From Phocaeicola sartorii JCM 17136 = DSM 21941 (lineage in GTDB: Bacteria > Bacteroidota > Bacteroidia > Bacteroidales > Bacteroidaceae), in assembly GCF_000614185.1 (NCBI RefSeq), contig NZ_BAKM01000028.1, forward strand, positions 18,325 through 82,324: a DNA stretch of 64,000 bases. Reading direction: 5' to 3'. Positions 26,693 to 37,150 of this stretch are shown piece by piece. The number at the start of each line of letters is the position of its first letter. Positions within the stretch are counted from its first letter, which is position 1. Below the pieces are notes generated by a model. It saw only the letters and a program-made list of their open reading frames with translations. It was not told the origin of the DNA and searched no databases. Made by a program: the position numbers and the translations under genes.

Positions 26693-26700
26693 TATCTTTG
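26693..26700 (+). promoter_or_regulatory. Promoter -7 box for the GH29 fucosidase
   Basis: TATCTTTG matches TAnnTTTG. A TTG at 26668-26670 lies 22 nt upstream. The ATG is at 26727. Confidence 0.6.
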
Positions 26701-26726
26701 CGATGATATAACTAACTTATAACCTA

Positions 26727-28609
26727 ATGAAAAGACACACTAACCTTTTATGTTTGGGAGCTGCCGTGGCATTGCTGAATGCTTGCGCTCCGTCAGTGAA
26801 TGCTCCGGAACCGGTTTTCCCTGTTCCAGAAAAGAAACAAGTGGAATGGCAGAAGATGGAGACATACGCTTTCGTACATTTCGGACTGAACACTTTTAAT
26901 GACCGTGAGTGGGGTTACGGTGATTCTGATCCCGCAACTTTTAATCCTGCCAAGCTGGACTGCGAGCAATGGGTGAAAACTTTTGTGGCGGCGGGCATGA
27001 AGGGGGTTATTCTGACGGCAAAGCACCATGACGGCTTCTGCCTGTGGCCTACGGGACTGACTGAATATTGTATCCGAAACACACCTTACAAAGATGGAAA
27101 AGGAGATATCGTACGTGATCTTTCCGAAGCATGCAAGAAGTATGGTATAAAGTTCGCTGTTTATCTTTCGCCTTGGGACCGGCATCAGGCCAACTATGGA
27201 TCGCCGGAATACGTGGAATACTTCCATAAGCAACTGCACGAACTGATGACCAATTACGGTGAGGTCTTTGAGGTGTGGTTTGACGGCGCCAACGGAGGCG
27301 ACGGCTGGTACGGAGGAGCGAAAGAGAGCCGTACGATTGACCGTAAAACGTATTACGATTATCCCCGTATTTATGAGATGCTGGCCGAACTCCAGCCACA
27401 GGCCGTTATCTTTTCGGATGGAGCCCGGGATGCCGCTGGGTAGGCAATGAAAGCGGCTTTGCCGGAGCCACGAACTGGTCGTTCCTGCGTGCCGGAGAAG
27501 TGTATCCGGGTTATCCTAAATACAGGGAACTGCAATACGGACATGCCGACGGAAATCAGTGGACGGCTGCCGAGTGTGATGTTTCCATGCGTCCGGGCTG
27601 GTTCTATCATCCCGAGGAGGACGACAAGGTGAAGACTGTAGAGCAGCTGACCGACCTTTACTATCGCAGTGTGGGGCATAACGCGACTTTGCTGCTCAAT
27701 TTCCCCGTAGACCGGTATGGATTGATTCATCCGGTGGATTCGGCGAATGCGGTCAATTTTTATAAGAATGTGCAGAAGCAGCTGGCGGACAATTTGCTGA
27801 AGGGTGTTCTTCCGAAAGTTTCCAACGAACGGGGTGGAAAGTACACGGCAAAGGCTGTGACGGACGGAGACTATGATACTTATTGGGCTACGGAGGACAG
27901 CGTTACATCGGCTGTCATCGAGTTTGAATGGCCGGCTCCGCAAAAGGTGAACCGTATGTTGTTGCAAGAATACATTCCGTTGGGACAGCGTGTGCAATCC
28001 TTTGTGGTGGAATACAATAAGGATGGGGAGTGGCTGCCCGTAAAACTGAACGAAGAGACCACCACCATCGGTTATAAACGTTTGCTTCGTTTTGAGACAG
28101 TGACCACAGATAAGCTCCGCATCAACTTTACAGAGTCGCGCGGATGCTTGTGCATCAATAACATAGAGGCTTATTATGCTGGAGAGACCCATGACGTGTT
28201 CACTGCCAAGGCGGAGGAACTGAGAACGTATCCGTTCACCTTGCCGCAGGTAGATGAGGCTGAGGCCGGAAAATGTGCGGACAAGGATGCCGCCACCACT
28301 TGCTTTGTAGATGGCAATACGCTTTTGATTGATTTGGGTAAGGAGCAGACTGTTTCCTCATTCCATTACCTGCCCGACCAGAGCGAGTATAACAAGGGGC
28401 TGATAGCTGCCTATGAGATTTCGGTCGGCACGGAAGCCGGTGCGGTGAATCAGGTGGTGAGCAGCGGAGAATTCTCGAATATCAAGAACAATCCGATTCT
28501 TCAATCGGTTTATTTCACTCCGGTAACAGCCCGGTATGTGTTGTTGAAAGCTGTGAGAATGGTGGAAAACGACGGGCCGATGGGCTTTGCCGAATTAGGA
28601 ATACAATAA
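26727..28609 (+). CDS. Alpha-L-fucosidase (GH29) with C-terminal F5/8-type C domain, frameshifted near 27422
   Basis: About 627 residues once one G is added near 27421-27423. The break falls in VIFSDGGPGCRWVGNESGF, and the join is seamless. The signal region ends in a lipobox-like LLNAC (Cys20). The GH29 barrel shows AFVHFGLNTFNDREWGYG, TAKHHDGFCLWPT and the nucleophile Asp in FEVWFDGANGGDGW. After about residue 370 comes a discoidin-like segment (ATEDSVTSAVIEFEWPAPQ, MLLQEYIPLGQRV) and a second beta-sandwich ending YVLLKAVRMVEND. The enzyme removes terminal alpha-L-fucose from glycans in the periplasm or at the surface. It is probably monocistronic with its own promoter and terminator. Confidence 0.88.
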
Positions 28610-28686
28610 TCTGGCGATAAAGAGAGAATGTAGAAACTAAGATGAGCACGCTGGATACTTGCAGTTTGTGACTGGTAAATAAAAAT

Positions 28687-28728
28687 AAAAGAGCCGTATC
28701 ATTACTCAACGTTGATGCGGCTCTTTTT
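28687..28728. terminator. Bidirectional terminator between the fucosidase and the SusCD operon
   Basis: AAAAGAGCCGTATCA (28687-28701) pairs with TGATGCGGCTCTTTT (28713-28727) with one mismatch and an 11-nt loop. A-rich and T-rich flanks serve both directions. Confidence 0.75.
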
Positions 28729-28738
28729 AGCTTCTTAA

Positions 28739-28803
28739 AGGATGTCAAGTCTCGGATTAAAAGTCCTTTTTCTCTGTAGCAGAGTCTTGACATCCTCTTT
28801 TTT
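28739..28803. terminator. Long inverted repeat with T tract next to the SusCD operon end
   Basis: AGGATGTCAAG (28739-28749) and CTTGACATCCT (28786-28796) are exact reverse complements separated by 36 nt that include a small inner hairpin (CTCTG/CAGAG). A CTTTTTTT tract follows on the plus strand. It may act as a second terminator for the fucosidase transcript or as a 3' structure of the operon on the other strand. Confidence 0.45.
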
Positions 28804-28815
28804 TATGCTCTTTCT

Positions 28816-29289
28816 TTATTTAATGACTACTTTAAAAAGCATCATTCCGAAATTACCACTGATGGTATAACCCGATGGAACGCTTTTTATAATTACCGGT
28901 AAGGCGTATGTACCTTGTTTTAATCCGGTGGTATTGATCACTAATTCTGTTTCTGCCAGCTGGGTTTGCTTAAGGATTGTCATCGTTGTGGGAAGAGTAT
29001 AGCATGAAGAGGGCAATAAGGTGCTTGTTCCTACTTTGCTTTCATCAATGTCCAGTCCCACCACAATGTCTTCATGCTGGTTTCTCCAATCGGCGATGGT
29101 GTAATTGACATACAGTTTGAACCGTACTTCCTTGCCGGCTGTGACGGTGCTGCTTGTCGTATGCTTGGTATAGGGCAGCTCAATAACGGGCTTGGCGTCT
29201 TCCCAGTCAACCAGATAATCATCCTTTAGACACGAGCTCATGGTCAGTGCTATGAACATAACTAGTAATAAATATGCTTTTGTTCTCAT
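28816..29289 (-). CDS. DUF1735-type surface lipoprotein (BT_3987-like N-terminal domain)
   Basis: 157 residues from the ATG at 29289. The signal peptide ends in the lipobox TMSSC, followed by LKDDYLVDWEDAKP with an acidic export-signal-like stretch. The rest is one beta-sandwich (VIELPYTKH, RFKLYVNYTIAD, VGLDIDESKV, LKQGTYALPVIIKSVP), which matches the DUF1735 domain found in accessory glycan-binding proteins of Sus-like systems. It is the last gene of the SusC-SusD unit, 23 bp behind susD. It probably contributes to ligand capture at the cell surface, but its ligand is unknown. Confidence 0.75.
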   Translation of the reverse strand: MRTKAYLLLVMFIALTMSSCLKDDYLVDWEDAKPVIELPYTKHTTSSTVTAGKEVRFKLYVNYTIADWRNQHEDIVVGLDIDESKVGTSTLLPSSCYTLPTTMTILKQTQLAETELVINTTGLKQGTYALPVIIKSVPSGYTISGNFGMMLFKVVIK

Positions 29290-29311
29290 AATGTCCTTCT
29301 GTTTTTGTTTA

Positions 29312-30946
29312 TTATAAATAGTCACTTACTGTTTCTCTTTCTTCATTCTTCTGATCCCAGAATATCAATGACTCATAAATATCTATTTCTTTGAAATTAT
29401 TAGGATTCAGATTCCTTTCTGTATTTGGGTATGGAAAGCGTATAATCAGTTTCTGACCTTTAGCCTGGCTATGAGAAACCTTTAATACCGGATAGTCTGT
29501 TCTTCTTTGTTCAGACCAGGCTTCCAACGGGTCAATCATGAACAGACTGATCCATTTCTGTGTCTGGATGGCGCATAACTTTTCTTCTGTAGTAGCCATC
29601 AAATCCCAGTTGACAGCTTTATTCTCTTGTGTCAGGAACTGCATGGCAGCTTCTTCTACAGAACCGCTGATCGGAGCTCTGACACCTGCCAGCGGATAGC
29701 CGTCATCTTTCAAGGCGCGTTCATACATCTTCATGGCAGCGGTCACAGCTTTCTCATAGTAATCCTTGGCTTTGGCGTCTCCACCGTCAATCATACCCCG
29801 TAAGGCAGCTTCTGCCAGGTAGAAACCTGCCAGTGAGCCCGACATGATATAAATGTCTTCTTGCGGGCCATCCACTTTGGAAGATGACTTGGCCAATATT
29901 CCAAGTCCGATTTTGGATGCGTTCGGACCGTCGGCGGGGAACAGTTGTCCATAAGGAACGCCAATGTAATATTCTTTATCCAAACCGTGTTTCTTGTAAT
30001 CGGTTCTTCCGTTTTTGTCATCGGCCAAAGAGGTGCGCGGATCTATATAGACACGCAGACGCGGATCATTATTGTCGCGTAGCGCATCCACCAGTTGCGA
30101 GGTGGGTACTACTTGTTTGTGATAAGTAGATTCATAATCAAGGTAAGTCCATCCCCAGTATTCGTAAACATGGTTCATTTTGTCGTCCGCTTTGTAATAG
30201 CCCGGATTGCCTTTGATGATTTCATTCAAATCGAGCCCTTTGTCCTGGATGGAAGCTACTTGTGCCGATACGTCTTGAACATTGGATATTCTCATCAACA
30301 AACTTAGTTTGATGGAATAAGCGTACCGCCTCCATTGCTTCAAGTCGCCTTTACAGAAAATATCAGCTTTCTTTAATGTACCGACGCTGTAGGTGGGGTT
30401 GGCTATGGCTTCGTCCAGTTTGGCGATGGCTTTATCGATATCCTGTATCAAGTTGGCATAGATGTCTTCTCCTTTATCATATTTAGGAGCCAGATAATCA
30501 TTGCCCAGGGCTGCCTCTGTATAGGGGACATCTCCGAATATGTCTACCAGCTCCCGGAAATTGATGACGGTCAGTACGCCGGCAATGCCTTCATATCCGG
30601 CATCTTCTTCTTCTACCGCTTTGGCGGTAATACTCCTCAGGTTCATGATACGGGCATAGCGCGAACTCCAGTAGGAGTCTGAGTTCTGGGGAGCCAGCAA
30701 GCCTGTAAGGAAAACGTAAGTACCGGAAACTGTGCCCGACTTGGTAAGGTGCTGGCACATGTTCTGCAGACCATGATAGGTGGTTCTGTCCGCATTCATG
30801 TCATTTTCTACAAAAGAAAGCAACAAGTCCTTGGTGACGGTCTCTTCCAATGCATAGTTGGGATTATGGTTCACGTCCAACCAGTCTGTACAGCTACAGC
30901 ATAATAATCCACCTATTATCAAGGTATATAATGATTTTCTTCTCAT
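29312..30946 (-). CDS. SusD/RagB-family nutrient-binding outer-membrane lipoprotein
   Basis: 544 residues. The signal peptide ends in LLCCSC, followed by TDWLDVNHNPNYALEE, the usual start of this family. The SusD-like_2 type helical scaffold is visible: NFRELVDIFGDVPYTEA, KGDLKQWRRYAYSIKLSLLMR, GFYLAEAALRG and the C-terminal IQTQKWISLFMIDPLEAWSEQRRT with FPYPNTERNLN. It caps the SusC channel and binds the imported nutrient. It is 12 bp after the susC-like gene and 22 bp before the DUF1735 gene. The substrate cannot be told, because no glycosidase, peptidase or regulator belongs to the operon. Confidence 0.9.
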   Translation of the reverse strand: MRRKSLYTLIIGGLLCCSCTDWLDVNHNPNYALEETVTKDLLLSFVENDMNADRTTYHGLQNMCQHLTKSGTVSGTYVFLTGLLAPQNSDSYWSSRYARIMNLRSITAKAVEEEDAGYEGIAGVLTVINFRELVDIFGDVPYTEAALGNDYLAPKYDKGEDIYANLIQDIDKAIAKLDEAIANPTYSVGTLKKADIFCKGDLKQWRRYAYSIKLSLLMRISNVQDVSAQVASIQDKGLDLNEIIKGNPGYYKADDKMNHVYEYWGWTYLDYESTYHKQVVPTSQLVDALRDNNDPRLRVYIDPRTSLADDKNGRTDYKKHGLDKEYYIGVPYGQLFPADGPNASKIGLGILAKSSSKVDGPQEDIYIMSGSLAGFYLAEAALRGMIDGGDAKAKDYYEKAVTAAMKMYERALKDDGYPLAGVRAPISGSVEEAAMQFLTQENKAVNWDLMATTEEKLCAIQTQKWISLFMIDPLEAWSEQRRTDYPVLKVSHSQAKGQKLIIRFPYPNTERNLNPNNFKEIDIYESLIFWDQKNEERETVSDYL

Positions 30947-30958
30947 AGTTTTCTGTAT

Positions 30959-33900
30959 TTAGAATGAAAGTAATAAATTGAATCCATAGCTTCGGGTACC
31001 GGCTGCTCTTGTGCCTGACATACCACTGATGTTACCGCTGCCTGCGGCTGTATAATCAGGGTCTCCCCAAATATTGGTCGATGGAGTCCACATAAAGAGA
31101 TTCCGTCCTACTATGCTGACGGATGCTCTTTGCAGGAATCCGGTCTTTTTAATCAGTTTGTCCGGAATGTCATATCCTAATGAGAGCTCACGCAGTCTCC
31201 ATGATGCGGCGCTGACAACCTGGTTGGCGCGTCCTTGTTTATAAACTCCGTTCCAGAAGCCTTTGCTCGCGTCATAGACGGTCACATCGGTGTTGTCTTG
31301 ATAAATAGGATTTCCTGCAGCGTCGGAACCTACTTGTATGGCCGAATTGGGGAATACGAAGCGTTGGCGTCCGGTGATTCCCGAGATGTAGGAAGCTCCT
31401 GTGAATAACATGTCATACTCTATCCCAAAACGGGTGTAATGACCGCCACGATAGTCGAAAGTAGCGCCCAGAGTGAATCCTTTCCATTTCATGGTTGAGG
31501 TCAGCCCTAAACGGACTGTCGCATCCGAAGTGCCGCATGGAACGATATCACCTGCCGATGGAAGACCGGTAACCGGATCTACAATAACTTTTCCGTCAGG
31601 AGTGCGTTTCCAGTCTGTAGCTTTGATCATCGGATATCTCTCGCCTACGATGGCATAGCCTGCATAGTCGGAATCCAATACTAATTCAGTGGCATCTCCT
31701 GCCAGTTCTATCACACGGGTGTCAATAAAGGTGGCATTTGCATTTACATTCCAATAAAAGTCACCGAACTGCAGGAGAGGGGTCAGGTGTAAATCCAGCT
31801 CAAGACCTTTTCCCCGCATGGTGCCGGCATTGATGTAACGGGATGAGAATCCGGTGGAAGTGGGGATGCTGATATTGGTAGTCTGGTTGTTGGTAGTCTG
31901 TACATAAGCAGCCACTTCAAAGGTGATTCTGTTTCTGAAGAGTCCGATTTCCGCACCTACTTCATATTCGGTCGTAAATTCCGGCTCGATGTCACGTGTA
32001 CGCAGATTGGGACTGATGGAGTAGGCGGCCAGGGTTCCATAAGGGAAATAATCGGCTGTGTTGGCGATGTTGTCCAAATTGTAGATTCCTACATTTACCG
32101 TACCTACTTTAGCTGCCGAAGCACGTACTTTCAGATGATTGACCACATCACTTTTGATGGAGGGGATAGCATCTGTCAGTACAACGGAAAGGTTGGCGCT
32201 GGGGTAGAAGAATGACCAATGTTCCGGGTCCAGCAAGGAAGTCCAGTCGTTTCTTCCGGTCAGCTGCAAGAAAGCCCAGTTCCGGAAGTTCAGGTCAACG
32301 CTGCCGAATAATCCGAGCCGGCGGTAACGTTCCCATGAATTGGAACCGCCCAGTTCGCCCACCTTGTTTCTTACATTGAAGAAGTCGTCCAGGGCCAGCG
32401 CGTCGGCTGCTACCTCTTTATATTCGTAATAATTGTCCTGCAAAGAATATCCTATCATGCCTTTCAGTGTGAAATCATCATTGAACTTATGTTCGGCGAA
32501 GGCCATGAAGTCCAGGTTGAATTTGCTGCTTAAGTTCGAGTCGGTGGTGTAACTGGACAAGAGGTCTGAAGAAGCATAATAAATATGTTCCTTCGCCCAG
32601 TCGGTGTAGTGATAGGAGTTCGTTGTGTAATTGCGGTTGTTGATGCTTAGATTCAATCCGGCCCGGGCTGTAAAACGTAACCACTTGGTGGCCTGGAAGT
32701 TTAAGTCGATTGATCCGGCCACACGGTCCTGACGTATTTTTCTCCGGTAGGTTTCTGTTTGCCACCAAGGGTTGGTGTAATAGTCATTTATCCATTCGTC
32801 CGGTGATGCGCCGATGCCTGTTCTGTGCCAGTCTTTGAAATCGGCCAGATCAATGTTTCCGGGGATATTGATAAGGTTATAAATACCGGATGAGGTGACA
32901 TTGTTCAAATCATAAGTCGTATTGGTATATGCCAGTTTGGCGCCGGCCTTGAAGTTTTTATAATTCCGGCTGGCATTAAAACGTATTGTCTGTCGCACCT
33001 TGTCATCATTGGCGATGATTCCGCTTTGGTCCAAACGCTGGTAAGACAGGTACATGCTGCCTCTGTCGTCGCTGGAAGCGTATGAAATATCATTCTGTAT
33101 GCCATATCCTTTCTCATAAAAGTTCTTGCGTCCGTCTTTCACGTAACTGTAGGGGAGCTGTAAATAAAAGCCATCCTCCGTGCCATCGGCCATCGGGCTG
33201 CCTACATTTACCAGTTCTCCGTTAAATTCGGGTCCGTATTGTTGGTTCTCGTCTTCTATATAACCATTCATTAAAGGTAATCCTGTCAGGGGGTCGGGTT
33301 CGCCTCCGCCAAACCGGGTCTGGAATTTAGGAAGGTAGGCGGCTTCGTCCATGGTGGCGGTCAGTGAGTAAGTGATATTGGGTTTTCCTTTTGAACCGCT
33401 TTTGGTGGTTACGATAAGGACTCCGTTGGCTGCTTCCGAACCGTAAAGGGCGGCTGCGGACGCTCCTTTCAGAACCGAGATGTTTTCAATATCATTAGGA
33501 TTCAGAGACTGAAGGAAGTTGATAGGGGTCTGTACACCGTCGAGTACCAGCAGGGCTGAGTTATCCCCTTTGAAAGAACGTGCTCCACGCAGCGTGATAC
33601 GGGTCTCCTGGTCCAGCCGGGGAGAAGTGATGTTGATTTGTAAACCGGATACTTTTCCACTAAGGGCGGCTGTCGCGTCCGAACCTTTTGCCATAGTCAG
33701 CTGGTCGGCATCTACTTTGGCGGTAGAATAGCCTATCGCTTTGGCCTGGCGCTGGATACCTAATGCGGTCACTACAACCTCATCTATGACTTGGGTGTCC
33801 GACTTCAGGATAATTGTCAGCTTGTGGGCGGCTTTAACCGTTTGTGTCAACATACCCACATACGAAACTTTTAGCTGGGCATTGGCGGCGATTTCATTTA

Positions 33901-34089
33901 ATGTAAAATGACCGTCAATGTCGGTGATCGTTCCTTTTGTGGTACCTAAAACCAGTATGGAGCACCAATGACGGGTTCGCCATTATCTTCCGACACAACT
34001 GTACCATTAACAGTGATTGTTTGCTGGGCAAATGCAGCATAAACTCCGATAAGGAGCATCGTAATCAATGTGAATAATCTCTTTTTCAT
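30959..34089 (-). CDS. SusC/RagA-family TonB-dependent outer-membrane transporter, frameshifted near 33962
   Basis: About 1043 residues with one base added near 33962. That joins the N-terminal frame (signal peptide, then TITVNGTVVSEDNGEPVIGA) to SILVLGTTKGTITDIDGHF and the main frame. It has a carboxypeptidase-like domain (about 25-100), a plug with IDEVVVTALGIQRQ, GVQTPINFLQSLNPNDIENI and SVLKGASAAALYGSEAANG (the RagA/SusC signature), a 22-strand barrel, and a terminal strand in RSYGFNLLLSF. It lacks an N-terminal STN domain, so anti-sigma signalling is not expected. It is the first gene of a three-gene unit. The 325 bp upstream (34090-34414) are AT-rich, with no consensus -7 box and no gene. 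Confidence 0.9.
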
Positions 34090-34414
34090 AAATTCTGTTA
34101 CTTGGTTTTCACTATATATTTGTCTCTCGGTATTTATTGGCAATATCGTTTGGCGATCGTATTTTACATAGCTTGGAGGCAGGTCTTTTTAGCGTGCTTT
34201 ATTCTTTAAAACGAAAGATAGATTAACATACCATTCCTTTATTTTGGCTTAGTAAACCAACGTTAACGAATTAGACGCGCCGTAAATATACATATATTTT
34301 TTATATTTTAAAGATAATAAGCAAAAAAAAGAGAGATTATGTGAAAAAAGACTGTGATTTTACATATAAATGCAAAATTGTTGAGTTTTAACTGTTGTAA
34401 AAAACTGTAAAGGA

Positions 34415-35527
34415 TTAAATGATGCGGTAGATTCCTCCTGCCAATGCGCGAACGACTCCTTTCATCTCCAGTTCGAACAGCAGGGCACTCATTTTATGAA
34501 CAGGGATATTTGTTTCTACTACTAATGTATTTATTTGCAATCCGTCTGGTATTTTCTGCAATAAGGTGACGATGGCTGTCTCTTCCGCGCTTAAATCAGG
34601 GAACAATTCCCGTTGCACCGTTTTCCCGGTTCCGGATTTGCCTTCCCATCCCATCGCTTTCACCAAGTCCTCGGCCGATGTGATGAGCATGGCTTGGTTT
34701 TTCCTGATCAGATTGTTGCAACCGATGGAATATTCATCGTTGCATCGTCCCGGGAAGGCGAAACAGTCCCGATGATAGCTTTCTGCCAGTTCGGCCGTAA
34801 TGAGTGCCCCTCCTTTGGCGGCGGACTCGATGACGATGGTGGCGTCGCTCATGCCCGCCACAATGCGGTTGCGTTTCACGAAGTTCTGCCGGTCGGGGTT
34901 GGTTCCGCTGGCGAATTCGGTCAGCAAGCCTCCTTGTTCCAACATGCTGACGGCTGTCTTCCGGTGTTCGGCGGGATAAATGCGGTCCAGTCCGTGGGCC
35001 AGTACGCCTATGGTCTTGAACCGGTTCTGCAGGGCGGCGCGATGCGCGTGGATGTCAATGCCGTAAGCCAGTCCGCTTACTACCAGGGCGTCCGGACACA
35101 GTGCCGACAGGTCGGCAAGGAAACGGGCGCAGATATCCTGTCCGTAGGGTGTGGCGTGGCGGGTCCCCACCATGTTGATGACATGTCGTGCGTTCAGGTC
35201 GGCATTTCCCCGGTAGAACAGGGCCAGCGGAGCATCGTCACATTCGCGCAGACGGGCGGGATAACCTTCGTCATTTAAGGTGAGGCAGCGGATGTGGTTT
35301 CTCTCGCAGAAGATTAATTCCTGCTCGGCGCGCCGGAAGGCCTCCGGGTTATTCAAAGCAGTGACGACCTTGGTACTCACTCCGGGAACCAGTTGCGACA
35401 GTTCCTTGCGGTGCTCGAAGACGCGGGTGGCGCTTCCCAGGCTGCTGACTAATCTGAACGCGCCTGTCAGCCCCAGCCCCGGTATCCGGGTCAGTGCCAG
35501 GCTGCAAAGTTGTTCGTCTTGTGTCAT
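34415..35527 (-). CDS. dprA: DNA-processing protein DprA
   Basis: 370 residues. The N-terminal region carries a helix-hairpin-helix-like segment (LALTRIPGLGLTGAFRLVS). The extended Rossmann domain shows LALFYRGNADLN, NMVGTRHATPYGQDICARF, VVSGLAYGIDIHAHRAAL, TIGVLAHGLDRIYPAEH and IVAGMSDATIVIESAAKGG. The C-terminal about 60 residues form a winged-helix-like domain (LLQKIPDGLQINTLV). DprA binds single-stranded DNA and loads RecA during uptake or recombination. The start overlaps the stop of the upstream thioesterase gene by 4 nt, so the two are translationally coupled. Confidence 0.92.
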   Translation of the reverse strand: MTQDEQLCSLALTRIPGLGLTGAFRLVSSLGSATRVFEHRKELSQLVPGVSTKVVTALNNPEAFRRAEQELIFCERNHIRCLTLNDEGYPARLRECDDAPLALFYRGNADLNARHVINMVGTRHATPYGQDICARFLADLSALCPDALVVSGLAYGIDIHAHRAALQNRFKTIGVLAHGLDRIYPAEHRKTAVSMLEQGGLLTEFASGTNPDRQNFVKRNRIVAGMSDATIVIESAAKGGALITAELAESYHRDCFAFPGRCNDEYSIGCNNLIRKNQAMLITSAEDLVKAMGWEGKSGTGKTVQRELFPDLSAEETAIVTLLQKIPDGLQINTLVVETNIPVHKMSALLFELEMKGVVRALAGGIYRII

Positions 35528-35930
35528 TCGCTCAGGTAGGGTGCGAAAGTCTCGTCAAACAGCGCGCTGTCTCCCAGTCTGCCGTTTACCACGCATACGG
35601 ATTCCACAGTGGCTTTGATAGCGACTTTCATATCGGGCAGCCGGAAGATATCCTGATAGAACACATATTTGATTCCTTCCTTTTTCAAATAAAGCTTGGA
35701 TACAAACTCGTCACCGCTGCGCAGCGGAGTCTTGAACGCCATGGTGAGCCGCGCCACTACCGGATCGATCCCTTCTTCGTGCAGCCGCGCGAAGCTGACG
35801 CCTGCCGAGGTGAGAAACTCATGGCGCGTATGTTCCAGATAATGCTGATAGTTGGCGTTGTTCACAATGCTTGAAGGTCGCATTCATAGTCGCGCACCTT
35901 CATCTTCAGTTCATAAATATACTTTTCCAT
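35524..35930 (-). CDS. Acyl-CoA thioesterase (hotdog fold, YbgC/4HBT type), frameshifted near 35870
   Basis: About 135 residues after one C is restored at 35870. The upstream frame MEKYIYELKMKVRDYECDLQ then continues with GIVNNANYQHYLEHTRHEFL. The D-x-Q-G-I-V-N-N-A motif is the active-site signature of YbgC-like thioesterases (catalytic Asp and the following turn), and the break falls exactly inside it. The hotdog strands GDEFVSKLYLKKEGIKYVFY follow. The enzyme hydrolyses acyl-CoA thioesters in the cytosol. On the minus strand the -7 box TACCTTTG (35935-35942) ends only 4 nt before the ATG, so the transcript could be leaderless. dprA overlaps the 3' end. Confidence 0.82.
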
Positions 35931-35934
35931 AAGG

Positions 35935-35942
35935 CAAAGGTA
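35935..35942 (-). promoter_or_regulatory. Promoter -7 box of the thioesterase-dprA unit
   Basis: Minus-strand TACCTTTG ends 4 nt before the ATG at 35930, which leaves almost no 5' leader. Confidence 0.5.
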
Positions 35943-35987
35943 TAAGAAAAATGTGTTACTTTGCAGCTAAACTTAAAAAAGAAACGA

Positions 35988-36903
35988 ATGAAATTGTATG
36001 CCGCCCCTTTGCAAGGCTTTACGGAAGCCCCTTGGCGAAACCTTCATCAGGAGGTTTTCGGTGGGATAGATGCCTATTATACTCCTTTTGTGCGGATAGA
36101 AAGAGGAGAGTTCCGTAACAAGGATGTCCGGGAGATTGCTTCCGGCAACAATACCGTGTCCCGGCTGATCCCCCAGCTGATTGCTTCCACACCTGCCGAA
36201 CTGGAACGGCTGCGGGCCTGTTCATCGAGAACGGTTACAAGGAAGCGGATGTCAACATGGGCTGTCCTTTTCCGTTGATTGCGGGAAAGCACAAGGGAGC
36301 GGGCATATTGCCCTATCCTGCTGAGGTGGAGGCTTTGCTGAGAGAACTGGTGCATTATCCCGAGCTGAGCTTTTCCGTAAAGATGAGACTGGGCTGGGAG
36401 CGTGCGGACGAGTGGCGCGTGCTGCTGCCTTTGCTGAATGCTGCCCCTTGCGGCAGATTACGCTTCATCCGCGCATCGGGAAGCAGCAGTACAAAGGAGA
36501 AGTGGATAGGGAGTCGTTTGCCGCTTTCTATTCGGAATGCGCTCATCCGTTGGTGTATAACGGTGACTTGCTGACGGTGGATGATATCCGGAAGGTGGAA
36601 GAGGCATATCCTCGTCTGGAGGGCGTCATGCTGGGGCGAGGCTTGTTGGCCAATCCTGCCTTGGCCCGGGCGTTTGCTGACGGAACCCCCCTTTCTTCCC
36701 GGGAACTACTGGATAAGGTAAGGGTGTTTCACACGCGTCTTCTTCACTATTATGAAGCTCACTTGCAGGGAGAGGTGCAACTGCTGGGCAAGATGAAGCC
36801 TTATTGGGAATACCTGTTGCCCGATGCGGACAAGAAGATAAAGAAAGCGATCAAGAAGGCTACGACGATGGAGAAGTATCTGGCTGCGGTGAGCCGGCTG
36901 TAA
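35988..36903 (+). CDS. dus: tRNA-dihydrouridine synthase, two frameshifts
   Basis: About 305 residues when CC at 36217-36218 becomes CCC and the C run at 36444-36447 gains one C. It starts at MKLYAAPLQGFTEAPWRN, the FMN-binding opening of the family. The first join restores LFIENGYKEADVNMGCPFPL, whose Cys is the catalytic residue. The second restores AAPLRQITLHPRIGKQQYKG. Later motifs are VYNGDLLTVDDIRK and GVMLGRGLLANPALA. The enzyme uses FMN and NADPH to reduce specific uridines in tRNA. Both breaks are in C runs within conserved blocks, so they probably reflect sequence error. Confidence 0.87.
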
Positions 36904-37150
36904 GGATGGAACAGGGTCTCTGTACCTGGAAATCGGGCTTCCCTTCAGTCCGTTCGGCTCATCCAACCGTCTGTAAACTAGAGGTGTATTCTGACAGGAA
37001 ACTGAAGGAAGATACGTGAAATGCGGCAGGGAGTGACATTTTGGGATTTCTGTCGTCTGTGTCAAGGGAATATGGTTACTTTTAGTCCTGACATTTGGTA
37101 AAACCGATTTTATTTCCGTTATTTACAGTTCTAATCAAAACGATAAATAC

